Shown piece after piece: positions 16,021 through 24,220 of a DNA stretch of 64,000 nt (positions are counted from its first letter, which is position 1; each line of letters opens with the position of its first letter). Source of the DNA: Salinisphaera sp040361255 (GTDB lineage: Bacteria; Pseudomonadota; Gammaproteobacteria; Nevskiales; Salinisphaeraceae). The DNA lies in NCBI RefSeq assembly GCF_040361255.1, contig NZ_APNG01000002.1:124001-188000 (forward strand), read 5' to 3'. The position numbers and the translations under genes are program-made. The notes beneath the pieces are model-generated. The model had not been told where the DNA came from. It made no database searches and saw nothing but the letters and a program-made list of their open reading frames with translations.

Positions 16021-17234
16021 ATGGCTACGGTATTGGTCGCCGGCACCTGCGACACCAAGGGCGCGGAATTGCGCTATGCCTGTGATTGCCTGGCGGCGGC
16101 CGGCGTTGCCGCCCAGGTGGTGGATCTGGGGACCGGCGATATTGCACGCACCCACCCACCGGATATCGACGCCGCGAGCGTTGCAGCGCACCACCCGGAC
16201 GGGGCCGACGCCGTGCTTGCAGTGGATGATCGCGGCCGGGCGGTGAATGCGATGGCCCTGGCTTTCGAGCATTACGTGGCCGCGCGCCGCGATATCGCGG
16301 GCGTACTCGGGCTGGGCGGCTCCGGCGCACGGCACTGGTTACGCCGGCGATGCGACGTCTGGCGGTAGGCGTGCCAAAGGTCATGGTGTCGACTGTCGCC
16401 TCGGGCAATGTCGCGCCCTATGTGGGCCCCAGCGATATCTGCATGATGTATTCGGTGACCGACGTGGCCGGGCTCAATCGTATTTCGCGTATAGTGATCG
16501 GCAATGCCGCGCATGCCCTGGCCGGCATGATCACCAACGCATTGCCCGAGGCGCGCGATACCAAACCCGCACTCGGATTGACGATGTTCGGCGTGACCAC
16601 GCCCTGTATCACCCAGCTCACCGACGCCCTCGAGGCCGAGTACGACTGTCTGGTCTTTCATGCCACCGGCACGGGTGGCCAGTCAATGGAAAAACTGGTG
16701 GATTCCGGCGCCCTGGCCGGCGTGCTGGATATCAGTACCACCGAAATCTGCGATCTGCTCATGGGCGGCGTGATGAGCGCGGGCGATACCCGCCTGGATG
16801 CGATCGCCCGCAGTGGCGTGCCCTATGTAGGCGCCTGCGGCGCGCTGGATATGGTCAACTTCGGCGCGCGCGATACCCTGCCCGCGCAATATCGCGATCG
16901 CACCGTTTACGAGCACAACGCCCAGGTCACGCTCATGCGGACCACGGTCGAGGAAAACCGGCTGATCGGCGAATGGATCGCGGCCAAGCTCAATGCCTGT
17001 GACGGGCCGGTGCGTTTTCTGCTGCCGGAGGGCGGCGTGTCGGCCATCGACGCACCGGGCCAGCCGTTTTACGACCGAGCCGCCGATGCGGCCCTGTTCG
17101 AAGCACTCGAAACCCACGTGCAGCAGACCGAGAATCGACGGCTGATACGTGTGCCCCACCATATCAACGATCCGGCATTCGTCGGCGCGGCACTCGCTGC
17201 CTTCGAAGACGTGATGTCGACCCACCGGAATTAA
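16021..17234 (+). pseudogene. Tm-1-like ATP-binding protein (UPF0261), frameshifted
   Basis: Homologue of the N-terminal half of tomato Tm-1 (UPF0261). It would be about 404 residues. The first part reads MATVLVAGTCDTKGAELRYA through GVLGLGGSG, and the rest continues in another frame as TALVTPAMRRLAVGVPKVMV through FEDVMSTHRN. The break is at 16324-16328 (GGCGCA where GGCGGCA would restore the reading frame), a single missing base inside the conserved GLGGSGGT loop. Later motifs STVASGNVAPYVGPSDI and GVTTPCI are intact. AGGAG five bases before the ATG is a good ribosome site. A late ATG at 16350 could yield only the C-terminal part. This could be a true mutation or a sequencing error. Confidence 0.85.
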
Positions 17235-17244
17235 AGGAAACCCC

Positions 17245-18090
17245 ATGCCCCGATTCGAACGTCAGGCCATTCTCGACACCCTGCGCGCCAAGATCCGCGA
17301 TGGCCGGCCCATCGTCGGCGGCGGCGCCGGCACCGGGCTGTCGGCGAAATGCGAGGAAGCCGGCGGCATCGATCTGATCGTGATCTACAACTCCGGGCGC
17401 TATCGCATGGCCGGGCGTGGCTCGCTGGCAGGCCTGCTGGCCTACGGCAACGCCAATGAAATCGTGGTCGACATGGCCCGCGAAGTGTTGCCGGTGGTCA
17501 AGCACACGCCGGTGTTGGCCGGCGTCAATGCGACCGATCCGTTCGTGTCGATGGACGAATTCCTGGCCCAGCTCAAACAGATCGGTTTCGCCGGGGTGCA
17601 GAACTTTCCGACCGTGGGCCTGATCGACGGCAGCTTTCGCGCCAATCTGGAAGAAACCGGCATGGGCTACGATCTGGAGGTCGACATGATCGGCCGCGCC
17701 CGCGCAGCCGATCTGCTGACCACGCCCTATGTCTTTTCCAGCGATGATGCCCGTGCCATGGCCGAAGCCGGCGCGGATATCGTGGTCTGCCACATGGGCC
17801 TGACCACCGGTGGCAGTATCGGCGCCGAAACCGGGGTGGATCTCGACGGCGCGGTCGAACGCGTCAATGCCTGGGGCGACGCCGCGCGCGCGGTGCGCGA
17901 CGATGTGATCGTGCTCTGTCATGGTGGGCCGATCGCCCAGCCCGAGGATGCCGAATACGTATTGTCGCGCTGCCCGGGCTGCCACGGCTTCTACGGCGCG
18001 AGCAGCATGGAGCGGCTGCCGGTCGAGCAGGCGCTGACCGAACAGACCCGCCGCTTTGTCGATCTGCAGGTCGATTCCCCCAAGCGCTGA
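17245..18090 (+). CDS. TIM-barrel protein, phosphoenolpyruvate hydrolase-like (Tm-1 C-terminal half)
   Basis: A 281-residue TIM-barrel protein of the group annotated as phosphoenolpyruvate hydrolase or TIM-barrel signal transduction proteins, homologous to the C-terminal half of tomato Tm-1. Typical segments: RDGRPIVGGGAGTGLSAKCE, DLIVIYNSGRYRMAGRGSLA, VLAGVNATDPF, GVQNFPTVGLIDG and HMGLTTGGSIGA. It follows the UPF0261 gene by 10 bases with GGAAA before the ATG, so the two are one operon. Its biochemical reaction is not established by sequence; partners of this kind are thought to act on small carboxylates or acyl groups. Confidence 0.88.
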   Translation: MPRFERQAILDTLRAKIRDGRPIVGGGAGTGLSAKCEEAGGIDLIVIYNSGRYRMAGRGSLAGLLAYGNANEIVVDMAREVLPVVKHTPVLAGVNATDPFVSMDEFLAQLKQIGFAGVQNFPTVGLIDGSFRANLEETGMGYDLEVDMIGRARAADLLTTPYVFSSDDARAMAEAGADIVVCHMGLTTGGSIGAETGVDLDGAVERVNAWGDAARAVRDDVIVLCHGGPIAQPEDAEYVLSRCPGCHGFYGASSMERLPVEQALTEQTRRFVDLQVDSPKR

Positions 18091-18122
18091 TTGGCGCGAT
18101 CGCCCACACCGAGGAGATTGTC

Positions 18123-18557
18123 ATGGAACGTATTTTCATCAGCCGCGTGATTCGTGCCGAGGCCGATGCCGTCTGGGCCGTGCTACGTGACTTCAACGGC
18201 ATGCCGGCCTGGCATCCGGCCATTGTCGACAGTGAAATCGAGGACGCCCGCGCGGCCGACTCGGTCGGCTGTATTCGCAGTTTTCATCTGGCCGATGGCG
18301 GGCATATCCGTGAACAGCTGACCGCCCTGTCCGATGCCGATCGCCACCTGCGCTATATCATCCTGGAATCGCCCATGCCGGTGACCGGCTACGACGCCAC
18401 CATTGACGTGATCCCGATCACCGAGGGCAATGCCAGCCTGGTGGTCTGGAAAGCCGAGTTCGAAGTCCCGCCCGCGGATGCCCGCGCCACGGTGGATACG
18501 GTCGCCGGCGGTGTATTCCGTGCCGGTCTGGATGCGCTGGCCGCGCAGCTCGAATAA
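18123..18557 (+). CDS. SRPBCC-family (START-like) ligand-binding protein
   Basis: A 144-residue protein with the helix-grip fold of polyketide cyclase-like proteins. It starts MERIFISRVIRAEADAVWAV, followed by RDFNGMPAWHPAIVDSEIED and the pocket-lining strands up to the long C-terminal helix (VFRAGLDALAAQLE). GAGGAG precedes the ATG. It is 32 bases behind the TIM-barrel gene and probably the third member of the operon. Such proteins bind or turn over hydrophobic small molecules; the ligand is unknown. There is no signal peptide, so it acts in the cytoplasm. Confidence 0.85.
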   Translation: MERIFISRVIRAEADAVWAVLRDFNGMPAWHPAIVDSEIEDARAADSVGCIRSFHLADGGHIREQLTALSDADRHLRYIILESPMPVTGYDATIDVIPITEGNASLVVWKAEFEVPPADARATVDTVAGGVFRAGLDALAAQLE

Positions 18558-18584
18558 CGAGAGGCCCATACCGGCGCGCAACAT

Positions 18585-18609
18585 GGCCCGGCGCACAGTA
18601 CGCCGGGCC
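18585..18609. terminator. Hairpin between convergent SRPBCC and PQQ dehydrogenase genes
   Basis: GGCCCGGCG pairs perfectly with CGCCGGGCC across a seven-base loop. It lies 27 bases after the SRPBCC stop and 8 bases after the dehydrogenase stop on the other strand. There is no T-tract, so it may only aid Rho-dependent or bidirectional termination. Confidence 0.45.
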
Positions 18610-18617
18610 GTGCGCAA

Positions 18618-20633
18618 CTACTCTTGCGGCAGCGCGTAGACGACGACCTGGTCGCCGACCTGATCCTTGAGGATGGTATTGCCGCCGGCCACGAAGGCGA
18701 CATACTGGCGCCCCTTGTAGGCATAGACCGCCGGGTTGGCCACGGCGGGGGCTTCGGCCTGATCGGACCACAACGGCTCGCCGGTGGCTAGCGAATAGGC
18801 GCGCAGCTTGGCGTCCATGGAAGCGCCGATGAAGATCACGCCGCCGGCGGTGACCGCCGGCCCACCGATGGTGGGCGAGCCCCAGGCCTCGGGCATGAAA
18901 AAGCCATACTGCTGGGATGCGCCCACCGGGCGCCGCCATTTCACGTCGCCCGTATGCATGTCGAGTGCCACCAGCTCACCGAATGGCGGCTCCCAGCAGG
19001 GCATGCCCAGCCAGTTCATCGCCACCTTGAGGCGCATGCCATAGGGCGCGCCGGTCTGCGGCGAGAAACCACTTTCGTTGCCCGAACCGGTATCGGCTTT
19101 TTCGTAGGCCCCGCGCTCGTAGAGCTTGACGTATTGCACGATATGCGAGGTGTTGACCACCGCGGTCTGGCTGGCCGGATCGTAGGCCACACCGCCCCAT
19201 TGCACCCCGCCGGAACTATCGGGATAGGCCATCGTGCCCTCGCCCTTCGTGGTCGGCGGCGTGTACATGCCGCGATAGTCGAGTTGATCCCACAGGCGCG
19301 AACATTGCCCGCCGCCGACGATATCCGCCAGCTTCCAGACCGGCGGTTTTTTCGTCTGGTCCAGCAATGGCGCGGGCCGGGTCGGAAACGGCTGGGTCGG
19401 CGAATAGATCTCGCCCTCGACCGAGCCGTCGCCTGCGGGCACGGGGCGGTCCTCGATCGGCCAGACGTCTTCGCCGGTGCGGCGATCGACCACGAACAGA
19501 AAACCCATCTTGGTCGCCTGGACCAGGGCCGGAATATCTTCGCCGTCGACGGTTATGTCCATGAGCGTGGGCGCGGCGTTGATATCGTAATCCCAGACAT
19601 CGTGGTGCACCCACTGACGCGACCAGACCACCTCGCCCGTGTCGATATCCAGGGCCGTGGTCGACGTTGCCAGCGGTGCTTTCTCCTGGCGATTACCGCC
19701 CCAGAAATTCGGCGATGGCGACGACACCGGCAGATACACCAGGCCCAGATCCTCGTCGGCGGACATATGCGTCCAGACATTGGCCGTGCCGCTTTTTTCG
19801 CGCATGCCGTCCGATAGCGCCTGGAATGTCCATTCGCGTTCGCCGCTGCGCGCGTCGATGGAAAACACGGTGCCGGGCGGCGCCTGCTCGAAGGCCCAGT
19901 CCTTGCCGGCCCAACCCAGCAGCAGATGATCGCCGACAACCGTGGGCGGTTGCAGCAACGACAACGGCCATTTGGCGTGGGTATCGTTCCACTGGTTCAC
20001 ATCCAGCACGCCGTGATTGGCAAAGCCTTCGCATTTTTTGCCGGTGTCGGCATCGAGGGCGAACAGGCGCGCGTCCATCGTGCCCATGTAGACGATCTTC
20101 TGGCAGGCCTCGCCGGGCACGGGATTCTCGGCTGCCCAGTACGACACACCGCGATTCTTGAGTACCGGCTGGGTCAGCGCCTTCTTCCGGGTCTGGGTAT
20201 CGAACGCCCATTTCTGTTCGCCGGTACCCGGATCGAGCGCAATCAGACGGTAGAACGGCGTACCGATATACAACGTATCGTTGGCAAAGATCGGGGTCGC
20301 CGACCACACCGTGGCGGGTATGTCACCGCTGCCATCGGACACATCGCCCGTATGAAACTCCCAGACCTTTTCCAGATCGCCGACATTGTCGGCGGTAATC
20401 TGGGTCAGCGGGCTGTATTTCTGGGCGTTGAGCTGACCGTGAAAACTCTCCCAGGTCGCGTTTTCGGACACCGCCGCCGGTTCGGGCGAATGATCGGGAT
20501 CACCCGATTCGCCGGGCTGCTGGGCACAGCCGGTCGCTACCAGCAACGCGCATAGCGGCGCGCATAGTGCAAGGCGTGATCTGGCCAGACGCCGGGCTGG
20601 CGTTGGCGGCGAATGGCGGATAACTGAAATCAT
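18618..20633 (-). CDS. PQQ-dependent dehydrogenase, glucose/quinate dehydrogenase-like, lipoprotein
   Basis: A 671-residue quinoprotein with an eight-bladed propeller. Tryptophan-docking repeats are seen as ALDPGTGEQKW, SIDARSGEREW, ALDIDTGEVVW and ALDMHTGDVKW. VHHDVWDYDINAAPTL and PLATSTTALDIDTG match the membrane glucose and quinate dehydrogenase group rather than methanol dehydrogenase. Instead of a fused membrane domain it has a lipoprotein signal ending VATGC near residue 32. The ATG at 20633 overlaps the upstream stop as ATGA, so translation is coupled. It oxidises an alcohol or sugar in the periplasm and passes electrons to quinone; the substrate is unknown. No pqq genes are in the window. 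Confidence 0.9.
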   Translation of the reverse strand: MISVIRHSPPTPARRLARSRLALCAPLCALLVATGCAQQPGESGDPDHSPEPAAVSENATWESFHGQLNAQKYSPLTQITADNVGDLEKVWEFHTGDVSDGSGDIPATVWSATPIFANDTLYIGTPFYRLIALDPGTGEQKWAFDTQTRKKALTQPVLKNRGVSYWAAENPVPGEACQKIVYMGTMDARLFALDADTGKKCEGFANHGVLDVNQWNDTHAKWPLSLLQPPTVVGDHLLLGWAGKDWAFEQAPPGTVFSIDARSGEREWTFQALSDGMREKSGTANVWTHMSADEDLGLVYLPVSSPSPNFWGGNRQEKAPLATSTTALDIDTGEVVWSRQWVHHDVWDYDINAAPTLMDITVDGEDIPALVQATKMGFLFVVDRRTGEDVWPIEDRPVPAGDGSVEGEIYSPTQPFPTRPAPLLDQTKKPPVWKLADIVGGGQCSRLWDQLDYRGMYTPPTTKGEGTMAYPDSSGGVQWGGVAYDPASQTAVVNTSHIVQYVKLYERGAYEKADTGSGNESGFSPQTGAPYGMRLKVAMNWLGMPCWEPPFGELVALDMHTGDVKWRRPVGASQQYGFFMPEAWGSPTIGGPAVTAGGVIFIGASMDAKLRAYSLATGEPLWSDQAEAPAVANPAVYAYKGRQYVAFVAGGNTILKDQVGDQVVVYALPQE

Positions 20634-20998
20634 GAGCGCACCGTCGTGGCATGCCTGGGCGCGGCGAACAGATCGATGAGCAGCCCGAGCAAAGCGACAC
20701 CCATGGCGGCACATAGCCACCATTCGTGCAGTAACGCGCCGGCAAAGGCGTTGCCGAGAATCATCAGTACGACCAGCCCGGCGAGCAAGTTACGCCAGCG
20801 GCCCGACGCGCCTCGGGCGAGCACCCCCGCACAGGCAATCAGCAAGCCACTGACCACGATCGCGGCCAGTGCGCCGAGCGTGCCGGTCACGCCGGTCAAC
20901 GCAGCGAAATAGCCATAAAGCGCAACGCTGAGGCTTGCCAGCGCGCCCAGCAAGAGCACGGCCGCGCCGAAACGGGCCGAAGATTCGGATAAAACCAT
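20630..20998 (-). CDS. Small four-helix membrane protein, probable dehydrogenase partner
   Basis: A 122-residue protein with four hydrophobic helices: about residues 10-33 (AAVLLLGALASLSVALYGYF), 36-58, 70-90 (LLAGLVVLMILGNAFAGALL) and 92-112. The length and number of helices resemble the membrane anchor that is fused to the N-terminus of glucose and quinate dehydrogenases. Its stop codon overlaps the start of the PQQ dehydrogenase gene. I infer that it anchors or passes electrons from that enzyme; no cofactor ligand is obvious. The ATG at 20998 starts just before the first helix; a longer frame upstream is not convincing. Confidence 0.7.
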   Translation of the reverse strand: MVLSESSARFGAAVLLLGALASLSVALYGYFAALTGVTGTLGALAAIVVSGLLIACAGVLARGASGRWRNLLAGLVVLMILGNAFAGALLHEWWLCAAMGVALLGLLIDLFAAPRHATTVRS

Positions 20999-21164
20999 GG
21001 AGGATTGTTCTGCCAACGCGCAGACCCGGACGGGCCTACGCACAGAAACTAAGATGTATAACGCAGATAATTATACGCGTTCAGGCCGCGATCGCCAGTC
21101 GCTGCGGCACAATTCGCCGCGCATCAGACACAGCAGGCAGATCATCGGCGCGTCGCCATCGTGT

Positions 21165-21971
21165 TCAAGCAGACAGACGGGCGGCGCTACGTTCGTGCCC
21201 GTCCAGGGTCTTGCCCAGGAAGTGGCGCGCATAGCGCGGCGTCAGCCGGTTGAGATCCAGATGCATGAAAACATCGGCCACGTTGAAATCCGGGTCGTAG
21301 CATGGCGGGCCGCCCACGCAGGCGCCTACGCGCAGGTAGGCCTTGATCAACGGCGGCAGGCGCACGGCCCGATCGAGCGGCACGTCCGCCGACGGCAAGG
21401 CCAGGCGCGGACGTACGCAACGGTGCGCCTCGGCCGGCTGACGGGCCCAGATCTGGCGATAGGTCGCATGCGCAAACGCTAGGCCGTCGCGCAGGTCGAT
21501 ACTCGCACAGCCAATCAGATGATCGTAACGATCGGCACGAATCAGATCCGCAATACCCGCCCACAACACTGCCATCGCCGGGCTGCGCCGATAGGCCGCA
21601 TCCACACAGGTACGCCCGATTTCCAGAAAACGCCCCGGACAGGCCAGGACCGCGTCCAGATCGAACTCGCTGGCGGAATAGAAGCCGCCGGCCGCCTGCG
21701 CGGCTTCGTGGGTGAGAATGCGCGTACTGGCCACGGCGCGGTCGTCGCGGCGATCGCGTACAACCAGATGCAGGCAATAGGCGTCCATGGCATCGGCTTC
21801 GAGCCCGGCCCCGGCCAGCGCGGCCGTGGCGCCCATTTCTTCGACGAATACGCGATAGCGCAGGGCCAGGCTGTCGTCGATCTGCGCCTGGCTGCGGGCA
21901 AAGCTGTAGTAGAAACGGGCAGGCCGCGTTTCGGGCGTTGGCTGGGTCGTGGTTGCGTTCATGGCGAACAT
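21165..21971 (-). CDS. olsB: L-ornithine N(alpha)-acyltransferase OlsB-like
   Basis: A 268-residue GNAT-fold acyltransferase of the Acetyltransf_5 family. OlsB transfers a 3-hydroxyacyl group from ACP to ornithine, giving lyso-ornithine lipid, a phosphorus-free membrane lipid. Visible signatures: LRYRVFVEEMGA near residue 40, FLEIGRTCVDAAYRRSPAMA near residue 115, HLIGCASIDL, and the diagnostic C-terminal PPLIKAYLRVGACVGG with PDFNVADVFM. OlsA is not adjacent. Starts at ATG 21971 and 21962 are both possible. It is divergent from the methyltransferase gene across a region holding Pho-box-like repeats, consistent with phosphate control. Confidence 0.85.
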   Translation of the reverse strand: MFAMNATTTQPTPETRPARFYYSFARSQAQIDDSLALRYRVFVEEMGATAALAGAGLEADAMDAYCLHLVVRDRRDDRAVASTRILTHEAAQAAGGFYSASEFDLDAVLACPGRFLEIGRTCVDAAYRRSPAMAVLWAGIADLIRADRYDHLIGCASIDLRDGLAFAHATYRQIWARQPAEAHRCVRPRLALPSADVPLDRAVRLPPLIKAYLRVGACVGGPPCYDPDFNVADVFMHLDLNRLTPRYARHFLGKTLDGHERSAARLSA

Positions 21972-22022
21972 CTCGATCGCGAATCAACGCCAGCGATTGT
22001 CGACCGGCCATGTGATAGCGAC

Positions 22023-22075
22023 ATGACCACGCGATGACGCGCCGATGACCGCGACGTACGTCACCGCCCTGTCAT
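22023..22075. promoter_or_regulatory. Candidate PhoB-binding (Pho box) array, both orientations
   Basis: Facing olsB on the minus strand are three half-sites with an exact 11-base period: CGGTCAT (22051-22045), GCGTCAT (22040-22034) and TGGTCAT (22029-22023). A TATCA element begins about five bases further on. Facing the methyltransferase on the plus strand are ACGTCAC (22058-22064) and CTGTCAT (22069-22075), again 11 bases apart, with TTATCA about ten bases later. The known Pho box is CTGTCAT-N4-CTGTCAT with 11-base spacing, the box replacing the -35 element. The spacers here are GC-rich, unlike the enterobacterial consensus. Confidence 0.55.
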
Positions 22076-22098
22076 GTCACGCGGTTATCAATAGCCGG

Positions 22099-22695
22099 AT
22101 GTCCGATTCCTCCGTTATCGCCGATACCCGCTTGCTTCTGCGACTGTGGTTGAGCAAGCCACGCCAGATCGCGACCTGGACGCCCACCGGCCCGGCCGTG
22201 GCGCGTGGCTTTGTCGATGCACTGGCCGCGGCCCCGCAGTCGGGCCACATCGTGGAACTGGGCGCGGGTACCGGCCCGATCACGAGCGCGATGCTCAACG
22301 CCGGCATCGATCGCAACCGGCTATGCGTGGTCGAATACGACCGCGAGCTGGTCGCCCTGCTGCATACACGGTTCGGCCAGGCCGGCATCGTGCAGGGCGA
22401 CGCGCGCGCGCTGCCCGAGCTGTTCGCGGCCCAGGGTGTAGAGCGCATCGCCGCGGTCGTATCCACCCTGCCGATCCTGCATTTCTCCCGGGCCGATCAA
22501 AAACGCGTGCTCGATGCCTGTTTCGAACGCGGTGTGCCGGGGGCAGCATTCACCCAGATCACCTATCTGCCCGGCTCGCCGGTTCGCCAGCGCGCGCTGG
22601 CCCGCTGGGGCTATCGCGCCACGCGGCTTCGTCATATCGCACGCAACTGGCCGCCCGCCATGCTCTGGCAATACCGGCCCGACACCACGGCCTGA
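22099..22695 (+). CDS. SAM-dependent methyltransferase, phospholipid N-methyltransferase (PmtA)-like
   Basis: A 198-residue class I methyltransferase. The opening LLLRLWLSKPRQIATWTPTG resembles the amphipathic N-terminus of PmtA-type phosphatidylethanolamine N-methyltransferases (which have FxxxxxxxPxxxGAxxPSS). Motif I is HIVELGAGTGPIT near residue 55, motif II LCVVEYDRELV, and motif IV AVVSTLPILHF. The family may methylate phosphatidylethanolamine or an amino lipid. The ATG at 22099 is favoured over a start 18 codons upstream, which would overlap the Pho-box region. It is divergent from olsB, so both genes probably serve membrane-lipid remodelling. Confidence 0.8.
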   Translation: MSDSSVIADTRLLLRLWLSKPRQIATWTPTGPAVARGFVDALAAAPQSGHIVELGAGTGPITSAMLNAGIDRNRLCVVEYDRELVALLHTRFGQAGIVQGDARALPELFAAQGVERIAAVVSTLPILHFSRADQKRVLDACFERGVPGAAFTQITYLPGSPVRQRALARWGYRATRLRHIARNWPPAMLWQYRPDTTA

Positions 22696-22785
22696 AAAAG
22701 CGCTGCACGATCGTTCAAGATCACGGCGCCGCGCAGCGTCAGGCTTAGCGCCCGAACATACCCATACGGGCAAGGCCGCAACGCC

Positions 22786-23391
22786 GTGGAAATCGCCATC
22801 TATACCTTCTGTGTGATGTATTCGCCGGGACCGGTAAATCTGCTTGCCTTCAATGCCGGCCTGCGCGTGCATCCGTGGCGCCTGGCCGGCTATTGCGTGG
22901 GCGTGGGCACGGCCATGTTCAGCGTGTTCCTCGTGCTCGGTTACCTGGGTGCGGCGGTGGTACGCAGTGCCCTGCTGCCCTATTTCGCCGCCGCCGGCAG
23001 CGCCTACATCCTGTATCTGGCCTATCACCTGTTTACCGCGCGTACCGACTGGCATCAGCAGACGCCCGCGCCCACGCGCATGCGCTTTCACCAGGGGTAT
23101 CTGTTGCAACTGCTCAACCCCAAGGGCTGGATACTGGTATTGCCGGTGACGACCGTCATGTTCCCGGCCGCGGGACTGTCCGGCTACCAGATTCCGGTCT
23201 GCGCGCTGCTGATCTCGCTGGGCGCAATCGGCGCGCCGGGCAGTTATGCCGTGCTCGGCCGTATGGCCGGGCGCCGTATCGGTAACGGCCGTACCTCGGC
23301 TTTCGTGAACAAGGCGATGGCCCTGGTACTGGTGGCCGTGGCGGTGTCCATCGTCTACGATTTCTTCATCGCAGGCACACACGCGGCATGA
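22786..23391 (+). CDS. LysE-family amino-acid exporter
   Basis: A 201-residue inner-membrane exporter of the LysE/RhtB family with about six helices. The family signature is near the N-terminus: VMYSPGPVNLLAFNAGLRVH, matching the SPGPNxxxxxxxGxxxG motif with a Val for the usual Pro-Asn spacing. QLLNPKGWILVLPVTTVMF near residue 110 is the second conserved region. It starts at a GTG; no better start precedes the first helix, and the N-terminus is slightly shorter than usual. Its stop overlaps the start of the AraC gene (ATGA), so they form a coupled pair. Confidence 0.88.
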   Translation: MEIAIYTFCVMYSPGPVNLLAFNAGLRVHPWRLAGYCVGVGTAMFSVFLVLGYLGAAVVRSALLPYFAAAGSAYILYLAYHLFTARTDWHQQTPAPTRMRFHQGYLLQLLNPKGWILVLPVTTVMFPAAGLSGYQIPVCALLISLGAIGAPGSYAVLGRMAGRRIGNGRTSAFVNKAMALVLVAVAVSIVYDFFIAGTHAA

Positions 23392-24206
23392 TCACGCCCA
23401 TCAACGACAACGACTGGTTCATCCATTCGCGTACACCGCGCATGGAACGCCTGGAAGCCTATTTCGGCGGCCATGCCTACGATCCGCATCGCCACGATAC
23501 CTATGCCGTCGGCGTAACCCTGGCCGGGGTCCAGAGCTTTCACTACCGCGGGGCCCACCGGCACAGCCTGCCGGGACGGACCATCGTGATTCACCCGGAC
23601 GAAATCCACGACGGCCATGCCGGCGCGGCAGGCGGCTTTCGTTATCGCATGATCTTTATCCCGCCGCATGTCTTTCAGGACATTCTGCGCGGCCAGCCAT
23701 TGCCGTTTCTACCGGGCGGGATCACCACCGATCCGCGCATGGCGCAAAGCGTTGTGCGGCTACTGCGCCATATCGATAGCCCGCCCGAGGCGCTGGAAGA
23801 AGACGACGCCCTGTTCGAACTGGCGATGGCGATGAACGCGGTTACCGGTCACCGGCCGCCCCCGCGGCGTTTCGATTACCCGGCCGCGCAACGCGCGCGT
23901 GCCTTCATCGACGAATCCCCCAGCACAACGATCACGCTGGCCCAGCTTGAAGCGGTAAGCGGCCAGAACCGCTGGCGTCTGTCGCGGGATTTTCGGGTGC
24001 TGTTCGGCACCAGTCCCTATCGCTATCCGACCATGCGTCGGCTCGAACGCTTCAAGGGCTATGTGCAGGCCGGCAATACGCTCGCCCAGGCGGCGGTCGA
24101 TGCCGGTTTTGCCGATCAAAGCCATATGAACCGCCAATTCGCCGATGCCTACGGCATGCCGCCCGGGCGCTGGTTCAAACTCACACGCCAGTCCACAGAC
24201 ACCTGA
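23388..24206 (+). CDS. AraC-family regulator paired with the LysE exporter
   Basis: A 272-residue regulator. The N-terminal cupin-like sensing domain has HDTYAVGVTLAGVQSF and the metal- or ligand-binding style HPDEIHDGHAG. The C-terminal DNA-binding domain has two helix-turn-helix units (ITLAQLEAVSGQNRWRLSRD and LAQAAVDAGFADQSHMNRQF) and the GMPPGRW ending. The ATG overlaps the exporter stop codon by four bases. This exporter-AraC pairing is widespread, and the regulator probably senses the exported amino acid. Confidence 0.88.
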   Translation: MITPINDNDWFIHSRTPRMERLEAYFGGHAYDPHRHDTYAVGVTLAGVQSFHYRGAHRHSLPGRTIVIHPDEIHDGHAGAAGGFRYRMIFIPPHVFQDILRGQPLPFLPGGITTDPRMAQSVVRLLRHIDSPPEALEEDDALFELAMAMNAVTGHRPPPRRFDYPAAQRARAFIDESPSTTITLAQLEAVSGQNRWRLSRDFRVLFGTSPYRYPTMRRLERFKGYVQAGNTLAQAAVDAGFADQSHMNRQFADAYGMPPGRWFKLTRQSTDT

Positions 24207-24220
24207 GCGCGCACCGGCCG

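Noticed and set aside
16300..16360. Programmed frameshift in the Tm-1-like gene
   Set aside because: No slippery heptamer or downstream pseudoknot pattern is visible; a missing base is the simpler reading.
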